Shown here piece after piece: positions 12,082-23,108 of a DNA stretch of 64,000 bases. Source of the DNA: Vigna angularis (lineage: Eukaryota; Streptophyta; Magnoliopsida; Fabales; Fabaceae). The notes under the pieces are model-generated. The model searched no databases. It was not told the DNA's origin and saw only the letters and a list, made by a program, of their open reading frames with translations. Location: NCBI RefSeq assembly GCF_016808095.1, contig NC_068970.1, positions 45,853,630 through 45,917,629 of the forward strand, given 5' to 3'. Each line of letters starts with the position of its first letter. The first letter of the stretch is position 1. The position numbers and the translations under genes are program-made.

Positions 12082-12990
12082 TTAAAATAATGAGCAGTGA
12101 AAGTAGGTTGAAAAAATATAATTTTAAAAGCGAGTGAAAAAAATAAAAAAGTTAATGCAGAAAATTGGTGGAGAAAAATAAGATGAAAAGTGGTGTAGAA
12201 AGTAGGTAGAGAAAATATAATTTTAAAAGTCAATGGAAGAAATAAAAAAGTGAGGGGAGAAATTAGGTGAAAAAATTAGTGAAAAAAAATAATATAAAAA
12301 GTTGATGAAAAAAGTAGATAGAGAAAATATATAACATTCTGATTTTTGAGATGTCACAAATTATTAAAAATCTATCATAGGACGAAAATGTACTTAAAGA
12401 AAACATTATCTAATTACATTATCTCAAGTAATAAAATAACGAAGGAAATACTCCAATTATATTGTCTTAACTTGTAAAAAAAATAGCTTTAAATGAATCC
12501 CAAGAACCATGATCATCATAACATAACCTGAAGCATCTCAAGTACCATGATCATCATCATAGATACACCACCAACATAACTATCAAAGTCATGAACAACA
12601 CCATGAGCATCACAGTACCATAATACCATAGTGAAAAAAATTTATCTCACTCTTGTACCCTATCTCACCGACTATAGTCAATTCTACAGCCCAACTATAG
12701 CCTCCCCTACAGATCATCTCCTTCCAATGCATACAAGGCAAACGAAAGCACATATCCGCAGATAGAACCGGGATTTACAAGGTACAACAAGTAGACTTAT
12801 TCTTCACTCTCATGCTCATCAATCACATACTCAGATACATAACAACATTCACTCTCAACCACAAGTCAAACTAACCCTAAACATAACCACTAACCTCAAT
12901 CTTTGATTATCATCATATTCCACAGCTCTTCATGCTTGGTTCATGTCCATTCTTCATCAAATTCGCCATTTTTCACCAAAATGCATTGTG

Positions 12991-13152
12991 ATAATCAATT
13001 ATCACTTAATATAATTGATTATCTCAATGAAATTTACTCAAAAATATCATGCAGGAAGGGATAATCGATTATCATAATATATAATCGATTATTCCCGAAA
13101 CCAAACTTAAAACCAACGTGCAAATCGATTATAGCTAATGATAATTGATTAT
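12991..13152. repeat. Three paired near-palindromic boxes, 20 bp apart
   Basis: ATAATCAATTAT (12991) pairs with ATAATTGATTAT (13011). ATAATCGATTAT (13061) pairs with ATAATCGATTAT (13081). CAAATCGATTAT (13121) pairs with ATAATTGATTAT (13141). Every start-to-start distance is exactly 20 bp while the sequence between boxes is unrelated. The 13061/13081 boxes are perfect 12-bp palindromes. Confidence 0.9.
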
Positions 13153-13448
13153 TGCCAAATCAAAACACATCCTAGACATGATTCAAACATTCAAACATAT
13201 ATACATCAACCCTAGATCACGTAGAAACATAGTTAACACATCATACATGCATTCAAGCATCATATACTCATGTAAACATACTTAAACACATATAATACAT
13301 CACTTGAATCATCTCAATCCAATCATTGACATGTTATACCCCAATAATAGGGTGCAAAAGATTTTCCGATAAAAACACCAAATAGGGTTTTCAATCAGCC
13401 AAACTAATTAAGCACAATGCTTACAAATGAGAACCAAGAAGATGTAAA

Positions 13449-13800
13449 TTCTCCAAAACGGAGTTGCTGATGCGAGGTTGTTTTCTCCCAAACTACACCT
13501 CTGATTGACGATCCGAAAGTGAGAATGAAGAACCATACGTCTAGAGCCCACTGTCCAAAAATCAGCTCGATTCAACGGTGAATAACTTCACAACGATGAA
13601 AGCACCAGTGCAGATTTTATGAAATTCTCCAAAACCGATCTGATGATGCGAGGCTGTTTTCTCCAAAACTAGACCTTTGATTGATGATTCGAACAGGTAG
13701 AATGAAGAACCATAAGTTTGGAACCCATTGTCCAAAAATCAGCTCGATCCAACGATGAACGACTTCACAACGACAAAAATATCAGTGCAGGTTTTATGAT
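13449..13800. repeat. ~176-bp tandem duplication
   Basis: Unit one begins TTCTCCAAAACGGAG at 13449 and unit two TTCTCCAAAACCGAT at 13625. Both then share GATGCGAGG, GAAGAACCATA, CCAAAAATCAGCTCGAT and GACTTCACAACG-type blocks in the same order, with about 85 percent identity by eye. The frame at 13718-13900 is a by-product. Confidence 0.88.
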
Positions 13801-14639
13801 ATGTAGGAATGACTTCTTCTCTTCCTTTCTCTCTCACTTGGTTTTTTCCGCTCTTCAAATTACTCTAATGTGTCCTACTAATCTGACTCGTCTCCACTAA
13901 AACAAAGTGAGACCTAATGGTCCACATTATTTGGCTTATTCTCCACATAGGAAGGGAACCCAATAACACATACATAATACATTCATAGGGAAAACCCATC
14001 CCAAATATTACACAAATCGTATGTCCATGAATACACAAACTCTTACCCAACAATAACCATAGATAATCATAATTATGCACACCTGCATCAAAACTAGAAT
14101 CAACCAATCAAGGTAATCAATAATCCATGGCATACAACAACAAACAAATGTAAGTTTTCACATACCTTGGTCAATACTAGGGTTTTATCTAACTTCAAAA
14201 ATACCACAAATCTTGCACCAAGGTTTTCTACAGTTCTTCCTATTTTCTCCTAGAAAACATCTTTTCTCTCCCTTATCTTTCCAATTTTCGTTTTTTTATT
14301 TTAGGGTAGCAAAATGTAGACCCCTTTTTACTCTTCTCACTTTTATCTTCTTCTATTATATCTCTGTCTTTTTAGTTTTAATAAAATCTCTCAGTTTTTC
14401 TCTAAAATCACTAAGATTTCTTCTTTTATTCTCTCTTAACTATTTTTTAAAATATCATAAACCACCAAATCTTTTTAAAATTCAAGTAATCTTTTAAAAT
14501 AGATTTAAATACTTACTTAATCCTTATGTTAAGTGGTTTTTTTAGTTTAGTCTAATAATAATATAATAATTTTCCCTAATAATAATATCTCTTTTAATCT
14601 TTAAATTCATCAAGATTATATCTCATATTTTCCTAGATC

Positions 14640-15075
14640 TTATAAAGTATAATTTAAAAGTGACTAAAAAAAATAAAAAAGTTCGTGGATAAATTAGGGA
14701 GAGAAAATTGGGAGGATAAAATATAATTTTAGAAAATGGGTGGAAAAAATAAAAAAAGAAGTTAGCGAAGAAAATAAGTAGAGAGAAATTAATATAAAAA
14801 GTGAGTTGAAAATTATATGAAGAAAGTAGATTAAGGAAATAATAATAAAAGTTGGTAGAGAAAATTGGTAGAGAAAGAATAATTTAAAATAATAAGAGTG
14901 AAAAAAATAAGAAAAGTTAGTGAAAAAAATGAGTAAAAGAGTAATATAAAAAACGAGAGAAGAAATTAAATGAGGAAAATATAATTTAAAAAAGATAGTG
15001 GAGAAAATAATAACCCTAGTGAAGAAAAAATATATAAAAAGTTGATAGAAAAATTATATGGAAAAGTAAATTATG
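14640..15075. repeat. Degenerate A-rich minisatellite-like tract
   Basis: Loose repeats of AGTGAAAAAAATAAAAAAGT and GGTAGAGAAAATATAATTT-like phrases run through this tract. It is the same degenerate family that surrounds the Pack-MULE at 12091-12330. No gene. Confidence 0.7.
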
Positions 15076-15544
15076 TTAAATGTGATGTAGCGGATGCGAA
15101 AAATAAGGAAAATGATAGATCGACAACGAATTTTTGCCAACAATTTGAAAACGTCAGGTGGTGTCTTTGCATTGATCAAATTTAATAAAAAGAAAATAGA
15201 GAGAGGTTATTAGACTAAGGGCAAAATTGGAAGAAAAGTTTACAAGTTTAACATTTTTGGTTTCGCGGTTTTCGTTTTTTCGCTCTCACCTCTACACTTC
15301 TTTCATCCCTTTTATCTTCTCTCTCGATCTAACATCTATCTTCTCTGTCGTTCTAACCCTATTCTTGTATCTTTTTTTCTGATTCGAAGTCTGGTGGCAG
15401 TTTGGGTGTCATGAATTTAATTCTTTTTACGTTATGTGTGTTATAATGAATAAAGGTGTTATATTGAAAAAAGAACGCAGAATATTAATAAGTATTTAAA
15501 ATGTAGGCAATGGTTTCAGAAATGAATATAAGTTGTGGAATTTG
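15076..15544. other. Spacer before the satellite array
   Basis: No supported gene. 15250-15400 is pyrimidine-rich (CTCTCTCGATCTAACATC), like a 5' leader, but no credible downstream frame follows. Confidence 0.4.
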
Positions 15545-18500
15545 TTGACCAAAAAACCATACAAGTGAATTTAAGGGTCATTACTGGTTGGGAGGTTATG
15601 TTTGGTGACCCCAAGAAGTGTGGAAGAAGCCATTCTTACTGAGGGGACTAAGTTGGACAAGTGCAGAGCTAATCTGTAGAAAAAACATTGTCGTAATCGT
15701 TTACAGTGGCCTCGTAAACGATTACACGAGAGAAATCATTGTTTTGTACAGAAAGTTGAACTGAAGTAGTCAGTTGTGGTGTCCTGGGTGATCATTGGCA
15801 AAAACTGTTAATTTAAAGCACAAGTCCACTTGTATTTACTTGGTGTTGGTGTTTGACTGGTGGTAGAGGGTGGTAGGTGATGGGAGGTGACCCCAAGAAG
15901 TGGGGAAGAAGCCATTCTTACTGAAGGGACCAAGTTGGAGAAGTGCATGGCTAATCTACAAAAAAACACTGTTGTAATCGTTTACAGTGGCCTGGTAAAC
16001 GATTACACGAGAGAAATCACTGTTTTGTACAAAAAGTTGAACTGAAGTAGCCAGCTGTGGTGTCATGGGTGATCATTGGAAAAAATTGTTACTTTCAGGC
16101 ACAAGTCCACTTGTATTTACTTGGTGTTGGTGTTTCAGTGGTGGTAGAGAGTGGAAAGTGATGGGAAGTGACCCCAAGAAGTGGAGAAGAAGCCATTCTT
16201 ACTTAGGGGACCAAGTTGGACAAGTGTAGAGCTAATTTGCAGAAAAAACACTATGGTAATCGTTTACAGGGTCCTTGTAATCGATTACAATGTCAAAAAA
16301 GGCCTAAACTTGATTACCATGACATAATTTGAAAGGTCTTTGAGTATAGATTCCAACAAAACAAGAATCAACTCATTTGGAGTTCGGTGGAGAAAGTTAT
16401 TAGCAAAAGAACAAGCAAAGGTCAAAGTTGGCAAAAATATATGAAACGCTAACTTGAAAGAATAAACTGTACCAACTTAGATGTCCAAAAATTACAAGTT
16501 AGTAGTCATTGGAAAGATATTTGAGTCTAGTTTCTAATAAAAAAAGAATCACATCATTTGGAGGTCGGTGGGAAAAGTTATCAGTAAAATAGCCAGCAAA
16601 GGTCAAAGTTGACAGCATGTTGTCTCACCCAAGTTGCTCATCTCATAAACATTGTTTTTTTCCTCCATCATGGGGTGCCAAAACATCACTTCTCACCCTA
16701 TACTCACACTTAACAACAAAATCAAGTGAAAACCATGGGATTTATGCCAAAAAATTAAAAATTTTGACTATGGTCACCTAGGTTACCACAACTGACTCCT
16801 CTAGTACAAGTTTCTGTACAAATCCTGAATTTTGTTCGTGTAATCGTTTACAGTGTCCTTGTTATCGATTACAGTGTCAAAAAAGGTGTAAACTTGATTT
16901 CCAAGGCATAATTTGAAAGTGCTTTGAGTCTAGATTCCAACAAAACAAGAATCAACTCATTTGGAGTTCGGTGAAGAAAGTTATGAGCAAAAGAACAAGC
17001 AAAGGTTAAAGTGGCAAGAATATATGAAACGCTAACTTGAAAGAATAAACTGTACCAACTCAGATGTCCAAAAATTACAAATTAGTAGTCATTGGAAAGA
17101 TTTTTGAGTCTAGTTTCTAATAAAAAAAGAATCACATCATTTGGAGGTCGGTGGGAAAAGTTATCATTAAAATAGCCAGCAAAGGTCAAAGTTGACAGCA
17201 TGTTATCTCACCCAAGTTGCTCATCTCATAAACATTGTTTTTTTCCTCCATCATGGGGTGCCAAAACATCACTTCTCACCTATACTCACACTTAACAACA
17301 AAATCAAGTGAAAACCATGGGATTTATGCCAAAAAATTAAAAATTTTGACTATGGTCACCTAGGTTACCACACCTGACTCCTCCAGTACAAGTTTCTGTA
17401 CAAATCCTGAATTTTGTTCGTGTAATCGTTTACCAAATATTTGTAAACGATTACAACTGTATTTTTGGGTGCAGAAGTTTCAAGACTTCATCTAAGTTGT
17501 TCATCTCATAAACATTGTTCCTTTCCTCAATCATGGGGTGCCCAAACATGACTTTCCAGCCTCTACTCACACTTAAACACTAAAATCAAGTGAAAACCAA
17601 TGGATTTATGCCAAAAAATTAAAAAATTTGACTATGGTCACTTAGGTTACCACAACTTACTCCTCCAGTACAAGTTTCTGTACAAATCCTGAATTTTGTT
17701 CGTGTAATCATTTACCAAATATTTGTAAACGATTACAAATGTATTTTTGAATGTAGAAGTTTCAAGACTTTATCTAAGTTGTTCATCTCATAAACATTGT
17801 TCCTTTCCTCAATCATGGGGCGCCCAAACATGACTTTCCAGCCTCTACTCACACTTAAACACTAAAATCAAGTGAAAACCAATGGATTTATGCCAAAAAA
17901 TTAAAAATTTTGACTATGGTCACCTAGGTTACCACAACTGACTCCTCTAGTACAAGTTTCTGTACAAATCCTGCATTTTGTTCGTGTAATCGTTTACAGT
18001 GTCCTTGTAATTGATTACAGTGTCAAAAAAGGTTTAAACTTGATTTCCAAGGCATAATTTGAAAGGTCTTTGAGTCTAGATTCCAACAAAACAAGAATCA
18101 ACTCATTTGGAGTTCGGTGAAGAAAGTTATAAGCAAAAGAACAAGCAAAGGTTAGAGTTGGCAAGAATATATGAAACACTAACTTGAAAGAATAAACTGT
18201 ACCAACTCACATGTCCAAAAATTACAAATTAGTAGTCATTGGAAAGATTTTTGAGTCTAGTTTCTCATAAAAAAAGAATCACATCATTTGGAGGTCGGTG
18301 GGAAAAGTTATCAGTAAAATAGCCAGCAAAGGTCAAAGTTGACAGCATGTTCTCTCACCCAAGTTGCTCATCTCATAAACATTGTTTTTTTCCTCCATCA
18401 TGGGGTGCCAAAACATCACTTCTCACCCTATTTTCACACTTAAACAACAAAATCAAGTTAAAACCATGGGATTTATGCCAATCATACTAGTTTTCACAAT

Positions 18501-19290
18501 GATCACCCACGTTAACCTGACTGACTACTTCAGTTCAGGTTTCTGTACAAAACATTGTTTTCTGTCGCGTAATCGTTTACCAAGACTGTGTAAACGATTA
18601 CAGTAGGGTTTTTGGAGCAGTCTGATTCAGCCCTTGCACAACTTGGTCCCCCCACTCAAAATAGGTCATTCCCCACTCCTTGGGGTCACATCACATCACC
18701 AAGCACCATCTACCAACAGTCACACACCAACATGTTCCCAACACAAGTGCAAATGTGGCTCAAACATACTGGTTTTCACAATGGTCACCCACGTTACCCT
18801 GACTGACTTCTTCAGTTCAAGTTTCTGTACAAAACATGATTTTCTCTCGCGTAATCGTTTACCAGACCTGTGTAAACGATTACAGCAGGGTTTTTGGAGC
18901 AGTCTGATTCAACCCTTGCACAACTTGGTCCCCCACTCAAAATGGGTCATTCCCCACTCCTTGGGGTCACATCACATAACCAAGCACCATCTACCAACAG
19001 TCAAACACCAACATATTCCCCAGACAAGTGCAAATGTGGCTCAATCATACTGGTTTTCACAATGATAACCCACGTTAACCTAACTGACTACTTCAGTTGA
19101 GGTTTCTGTACAAAACCTTGTTTTCTCTCGCGTAATCGTTTACCAGACCTGTGTAAACGATTAGAGCAGGGTTTTTTCACACGACAAACTTAGACCTTGC
19201 CCAACTTTGTTCCCCCACTTAGAATGGGTTCTTCCCCAATGCTTGGGGTGACATCACATCACCTACTACCCTGTAAGACCACTGAAACAC
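15545..19290. repeat. Satellite-like array of ~282-bp and ~583-bp units with a hairpin core
   Basis: Ten units each contain a core GTAATCGTTTAC, a 9-bp spacer, then GTAAACGATTAC or a variant. Left arms start at 15693, 15974, 16256, 16840, 17422, 17704, 17986, 18569, 18851 and 19132. Core-to-core distances are 281, 282, 584, 582, 282, 282, 583, 282 and 281 bp. Long units carry an extra ~300-bp segment with an internal ~178-bp duplication (TCATTTGGAGTTCGGTG / TCATTTGGAGGTCGGTG). The first two units are inverted relative to those from 16840 onward; for example CTTGGTCCC on the right matches the complement of GGGACCAAGTTG on the left. The switch falls at the third core. Open frames in the array are translated repeat. 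Confidence 0.93.
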
Positions 19291-19517
19291 CAACATCTTA
19301 CAAACGCAGCTGCAACATATCTTACACAAAACTTCAGCAGATACTCAAATCCACAAACCCACAAATCATAATAACAATGCTATTGAAAATAAAAATATGT
19401 GACCAAACCAAAAACTCAATTTTTATATTATTCAACTAAATCCGATACATTACACTTTGTTTTCTTAATCTATTTACAATGATAATTTACTTTCCATTAA
19501 TCAACTCAATACACATA

Positions 19518-19771
19518 TCACTCATTTTTTATTCTGAGCACTACGGTTCCGGTGTATGGAGTCCTAAGTGCTCTTCCCTTGTAACGCCTTCGTGATCCAA
19601 CCCTAACATACGTCTTCAAAGGTTGTTCATTTCTGTCAATGTCAGTAGGGGATACAAAACCAGTGTTCAGGGATGGTTATGTACGAGGCACACTTTGTCC
19701 ACCATGATCTTTATTTTGTCGTCTTGCCTTCTCTTCAGCCAATTGTGCCTCCAAACCCGCAACCCTCCTTT
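19518..19771 (-). pseudogene. Coding fragment ending RALRTPYTG, broken by an in-frame stop
   Basis: Read leftward, one frame gives AGLEAQLAEEKARRQNKDHG (coiled-coil-like), an in-frame TAA at about 19677, then SPTDIDRNEQPLKTYVRVG, SRRRYKGRALRTPYTGTVV and a stop TGA at 19518-19520. A second stop bounds it upstream near 19771. The basic tail around LRTPYT resembles regions I associate with Ulp1-type and plant-mobile-domain proteins of large plant transposons. That is weak recognition, and I assign no function. It sits at the right edge of the satellite array, so array and fragment may belong to one dead element. Confidence 0.4.
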
Positions 19772-19949
19772 ACGAAAATGGAGGGAGACAACACGACCCA
19801 CAGAGAACCATCACAGAGAAAGCAAAGTGAAGAGGCAGGAAAACGAGACCTTCATTTCCAATGAAACAGACAGGGGTATTTTGGGATTCTCACTTAAAAC
19901 AAAACTTACGTACTTCCATTTCCACGGGTTTTAAAACAAATTCATTTTA

Positions 19950-21440
19950 AAACAAATCAATAAACATGCGACACGTGACGTTGTAAAAAAGGTGTTAAAA
20001 AATCATTGTTGGAATATCGCGATCCGGAAAATAATACTGAAAAGGTAAAAATGTGTTAAATTAGTTGTCTAAAAGAATAAAAATAAAAAACTTAAGAATA
20101 AATTTTAAAATAATTACATCAGGATGCAAATAATAAAATGAACAATAATTTTTTTTAATTTTTTATTTATATTTAATTAATTTGTTTCCTTTCTTTTTCT
20201 TTTGTTTTTTATTATTTATTATTTTTATTGTTATTTAAAAAAAATCTATTCTATGTTTATTTTTCTAAAACTTCAATTCAAAATCTTTTCTATTTACTTA
20301 TTTTTTAATTTAATTATTTTTTTAATAAAATTATTTCACAATTGGGTGTTGAAAATTGTATATGATATACAAAAATTAAATAAAGATGACTTTGAGTTTC
20401 ATTTCAAAAACACATAAAATAAATGTAAAATCAAAAGGCTAAAAAAACAAGAAGAATGTAAATAAGTTTATAATAAGTTTGTCATTTTTAGTGGAATGAT
20501 TACAGTAAACATTATTATTTTCGTAATATAATTTTACTGGAATGGATTAGATTTTTAGAAATTCAATCTAAATCTAATTTAATTTCAAATAATCAGATTG
20601 AAATTAAACTTTAACTTATATCTTTGAAAAAAATATTTTAAATTTTTTGTATATTCAAATCTAAATAACTGAATTAGATTTAAAATTAATCTATATTTTA
20701 AAAAATAATTTATAGATTTATAAATTAGTTGATATTAATTTTAAAATCGATATTTTTTCAAAAGTAGTTTTAAACCTAAAATAATTTGAAATTATTAGAT
20801 ATTTTTTAAGGATAATTTTTAAAATAAAAAATTTATTGAAATATTTTATATTTTCTAAAATATGTAATTAATTAGTAACTTAAAAGAAGAACTTGGTTTT
20901 TTTATATTTAATATACATTTTCTGTAAAGCTAAGTAAAATGTTTGTTAGACATTCTGAATGAATATATTTTTTAATAACATATTATATATTTTTCTGAGA
21001 TCTAGCGTTGAATGATAATTTATATTATATTTGAGATATTTTATATAATTTTAATTCATTAATCAGCTTACAGGAGTAATAATTAAATAAATCAATGATA
21101 ACAAATAAGTAAATGAAAATGAAAATAACTATATTGTAACTGTTTTATTTTTTTAATTTAATATATTTTTCAATGTTGTATATATTTATGTTTTGTTCTA
21201 CTTGAATTGAATTTATATCTAATATTTTCAGTTGAAGTATTGTAAAAAAATATTATATAAAAAATATAAAATAAATGTAGTAAAAATAAAAATTGAATTA
21301 AAGTTATGAATTTCTTAAGATTAAAAAAATAAAGCAGAAAAATACATCTACTTTTCTACTTATAGAATCTAAAAGATAACATTAGATAGATGAAGATATG
21401 AAAAGATGGACTAAATTAAAATCTCAATTTAACGTAAATA
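19950..21440. other. Very AT-rich intergenic sequence upstream of LSM5
   Basis: Long A/T runs with no gene, transposon ends or structured repeat that I can support. The distal LSM5 promoter presumably lies at its right end. Confidence 0.6.
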
Positions 21441-21450
21441 TTATTAGTCT

Positions 21451-21458
21451 TATAAATA
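21451..21458 (+). promoter_or_regulatory. Probable TATA box of LSM5 (TATAAATA)
   Basis: TATAAATA lies about 30 bp before the likely leader start (near 21482) and 290 bp before the ATG. The leader itself appears spliced: a donor after CACAAAG (21567) and an acceptor TTTGCAG ending at 21714. Confidence 0.55.
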
Positions 21459-21742
21459 AGAGACAATAGATTGAAAATAAACAGTGTCATCACTTCATCG
21501 CTACTGTTAGGGCAATCTTTTCTCTCTGTATCACGCAGCTACTACGTCTTCGATTAGCACCACAAAGGTTTGAACTTCGCTTCTCTCGCTTTCATATGCC
21601 AATTCAATTTTATACAAAAGGGTTCCTAATAAATCTTTTTTTTTTTCAACATTTGGTTAGGGTTTAATACAAATTCGTAATTTTTCATTATTTAATTTTG
21701 TGTATCCTTTGCAGGTTTTGAGAAATTCAGCGTTAATTTTCC

Positions 21743-23108
21743 ATGGCTAATAATCCGTCACAGCTTCTCCCATCTGGTTAGTGATTTCATAATTTTATTT
21801 GAAAGTTTTGTTGGTAATGAGTAAATGCAATGTAGCATGTAAGGTGTTTAAAAGCGTATGATTTGTGGTGGAAAATTGCAGAGTTGATTGATCGGTGTAT
21901 AGGATCGAAAATTTGGGTGATAATGAAGGGTGACAAGGAGCTTGTTGGTACTCTTCGAGGCTTTGATGTTTATGTCAACATGGTACTTGAAGATGTTACC
22001 GAATAGTAAGTTATGCCCTTCGAATGTTTTTCTTCTGTTTTATTTTTGAATATATTTTCTTATTTCTTATCCATCTGTAGAACACGTGGTTATTGGGTAG
22101 GAAGGGTAATGGTAAAATGCAACAGAATAGGGCTACTCATTTGTAAGACTTAGAATCTGGTATTAAGTGCTGGGTGGTTTTGGTTCTTAAATTTTCAGGG
22201 ATAAAATTGTTTTATGGATGAGTATGATTTCCCTTTCTTTTTAAAATATCCTTCTAACTGGAGTTGTATTTATATTGTCATATTTCGATAGTTCATCATG
22301 GTTCTGTCTTTTACCTTAAAATTTTTGAAGAAAGTGTATATATCTCTACTTTGAATTGGTGTGATGTTGCAGCCACAATGTTACTGGTTTAGAAATTATT
22401 GTATCTTCATTTTACAATTGTTTTTTTGGAGTTCCATTACAAAATCGTTTTGGCAGTTTTATCACCATGAAGTTACTGAGAAATGTATAGGTTGCAAATA
22501 CAATGTTTTTAACCTGGAGTATGATTGAGGTTTTTTCCTTCGTCAGTTTCTTATATTGTATTTTTGCTCTTGTCTGCAAATAAACCTTATTGAGCTTTCC
22601 CAGTGTGCTCTTTCTTTTTGGTTTTAGAAGCCTCAAATATCTGCTGTAAGTTTGTTGAAGTAAATTTGCCACATTTCTGAGTAATTTTGTTAGTGTAAAT
22701 TTGTTCTGACTAAATTTACCCTGGCATGATTTCTATTTGCTTTCGATTCTGTGATTCGTATGTTTCTGTTTGCACACATGCATATGCGTTAGGCATGTAA
22801 TTGATTTGGTTTGTTGCTTTTCATATTCGTACAATAGCGAGATCACGTCTGAAGGGAGACGGATAACCAAGCTTGATCAGATTTTACTCAATGGAAACAA
22901 CATTGCCATAGTAAGTTGATATTCAATTACTTTCTGTTTTCTTGAAATCTTTGGAGTATTAACAAAACATTTGATTCGGCAACTCTAGAAAGTATCGACA
23001 ATAATTTTTAAGGTTCAGTTGTTGCCGGAAAGTGTTATCCTGATACTAACAAACCATTATCTGGCTTTAATGCAGTTGGTCCCTGGTGGTTCACCTGAGT
23101 CTGAATGA
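21743..23108 (+). CDS. LSM5: U6 snRNA-associated Sm-like protein LSm5
   Basis: Four coding exons (21743-21776, 21882-22005, 22838-22910, 23076-23108) join to 264 nt, an 87-residue protein plus stop, matching the family length. Subunit of the heptameric LSm1-7 ring (cytoplasmic, mRNA decapping and decay) and the LSm2-8 ring (nuclear, U6 snRNA and splicing). Starts [20 protein letters not shown]. Sm motif 1 includes [19 protein letters not shown] and VNMVLEDV; Sm motif 2 is [13 protein letters not shown], with the Asn-Gly RNA-binding signature. All junctions are GT-AG and keep frame. An additional intron (21568-21714) splits the 5' leader. The start is the first ATG after the leader acceptor. 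It is convergent with SS4, whose stop lies 1.7 kb downstream on the other strand. No lesions seen. Confidence 0.97.

Larger units (their letters stand above)
10770..12360. repeat. Dispersed A-rich repeat interrupted by the Pack-MULE (copy 2 of 5668-5825)
   Basis: The left part (10770-10925) matches 5668-5825. It continues as an A-rich degenerate repeat built of phrases like GGTAGAGAAAATATAATTTT and AAAAAAGTTAGTGGAGAAA. This resumes right of the Pack-MULE at 12091-12330 and reappears at 14640-15070. The 1,039-bp Pack-MULE therefore landed inside a pre-existing repeat. Confidence 0.7.
12361..14200. other. LTR-like non-coding sequence
   Basis: No gene. The composition (CCATGATCATCAT repeats near 12505 and 12545, then a long C/A-rich stretch) resembles a plant LTR or retrotransposon UTR, but ends could not be defined. 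It contains the three paired boxes at 12991-13152 and the tandem duplication at 13449-13800. Confidence 0.4.

Noticed and set aside
18634..19065. 143-residue plus-strand open frame
   Set aside because: It is translated satellite: the same phrases (CKCGSN, NRLPxLCKRLQ) recur at the 282-bp period, and the frame shifts between units.
15545..19290. CRISPR-like look of short repeated palindromic cores
   Set aside because: Units are 282-583 bp, the 'spacers' are themselves repeats, and this is plant nuclear DNA.
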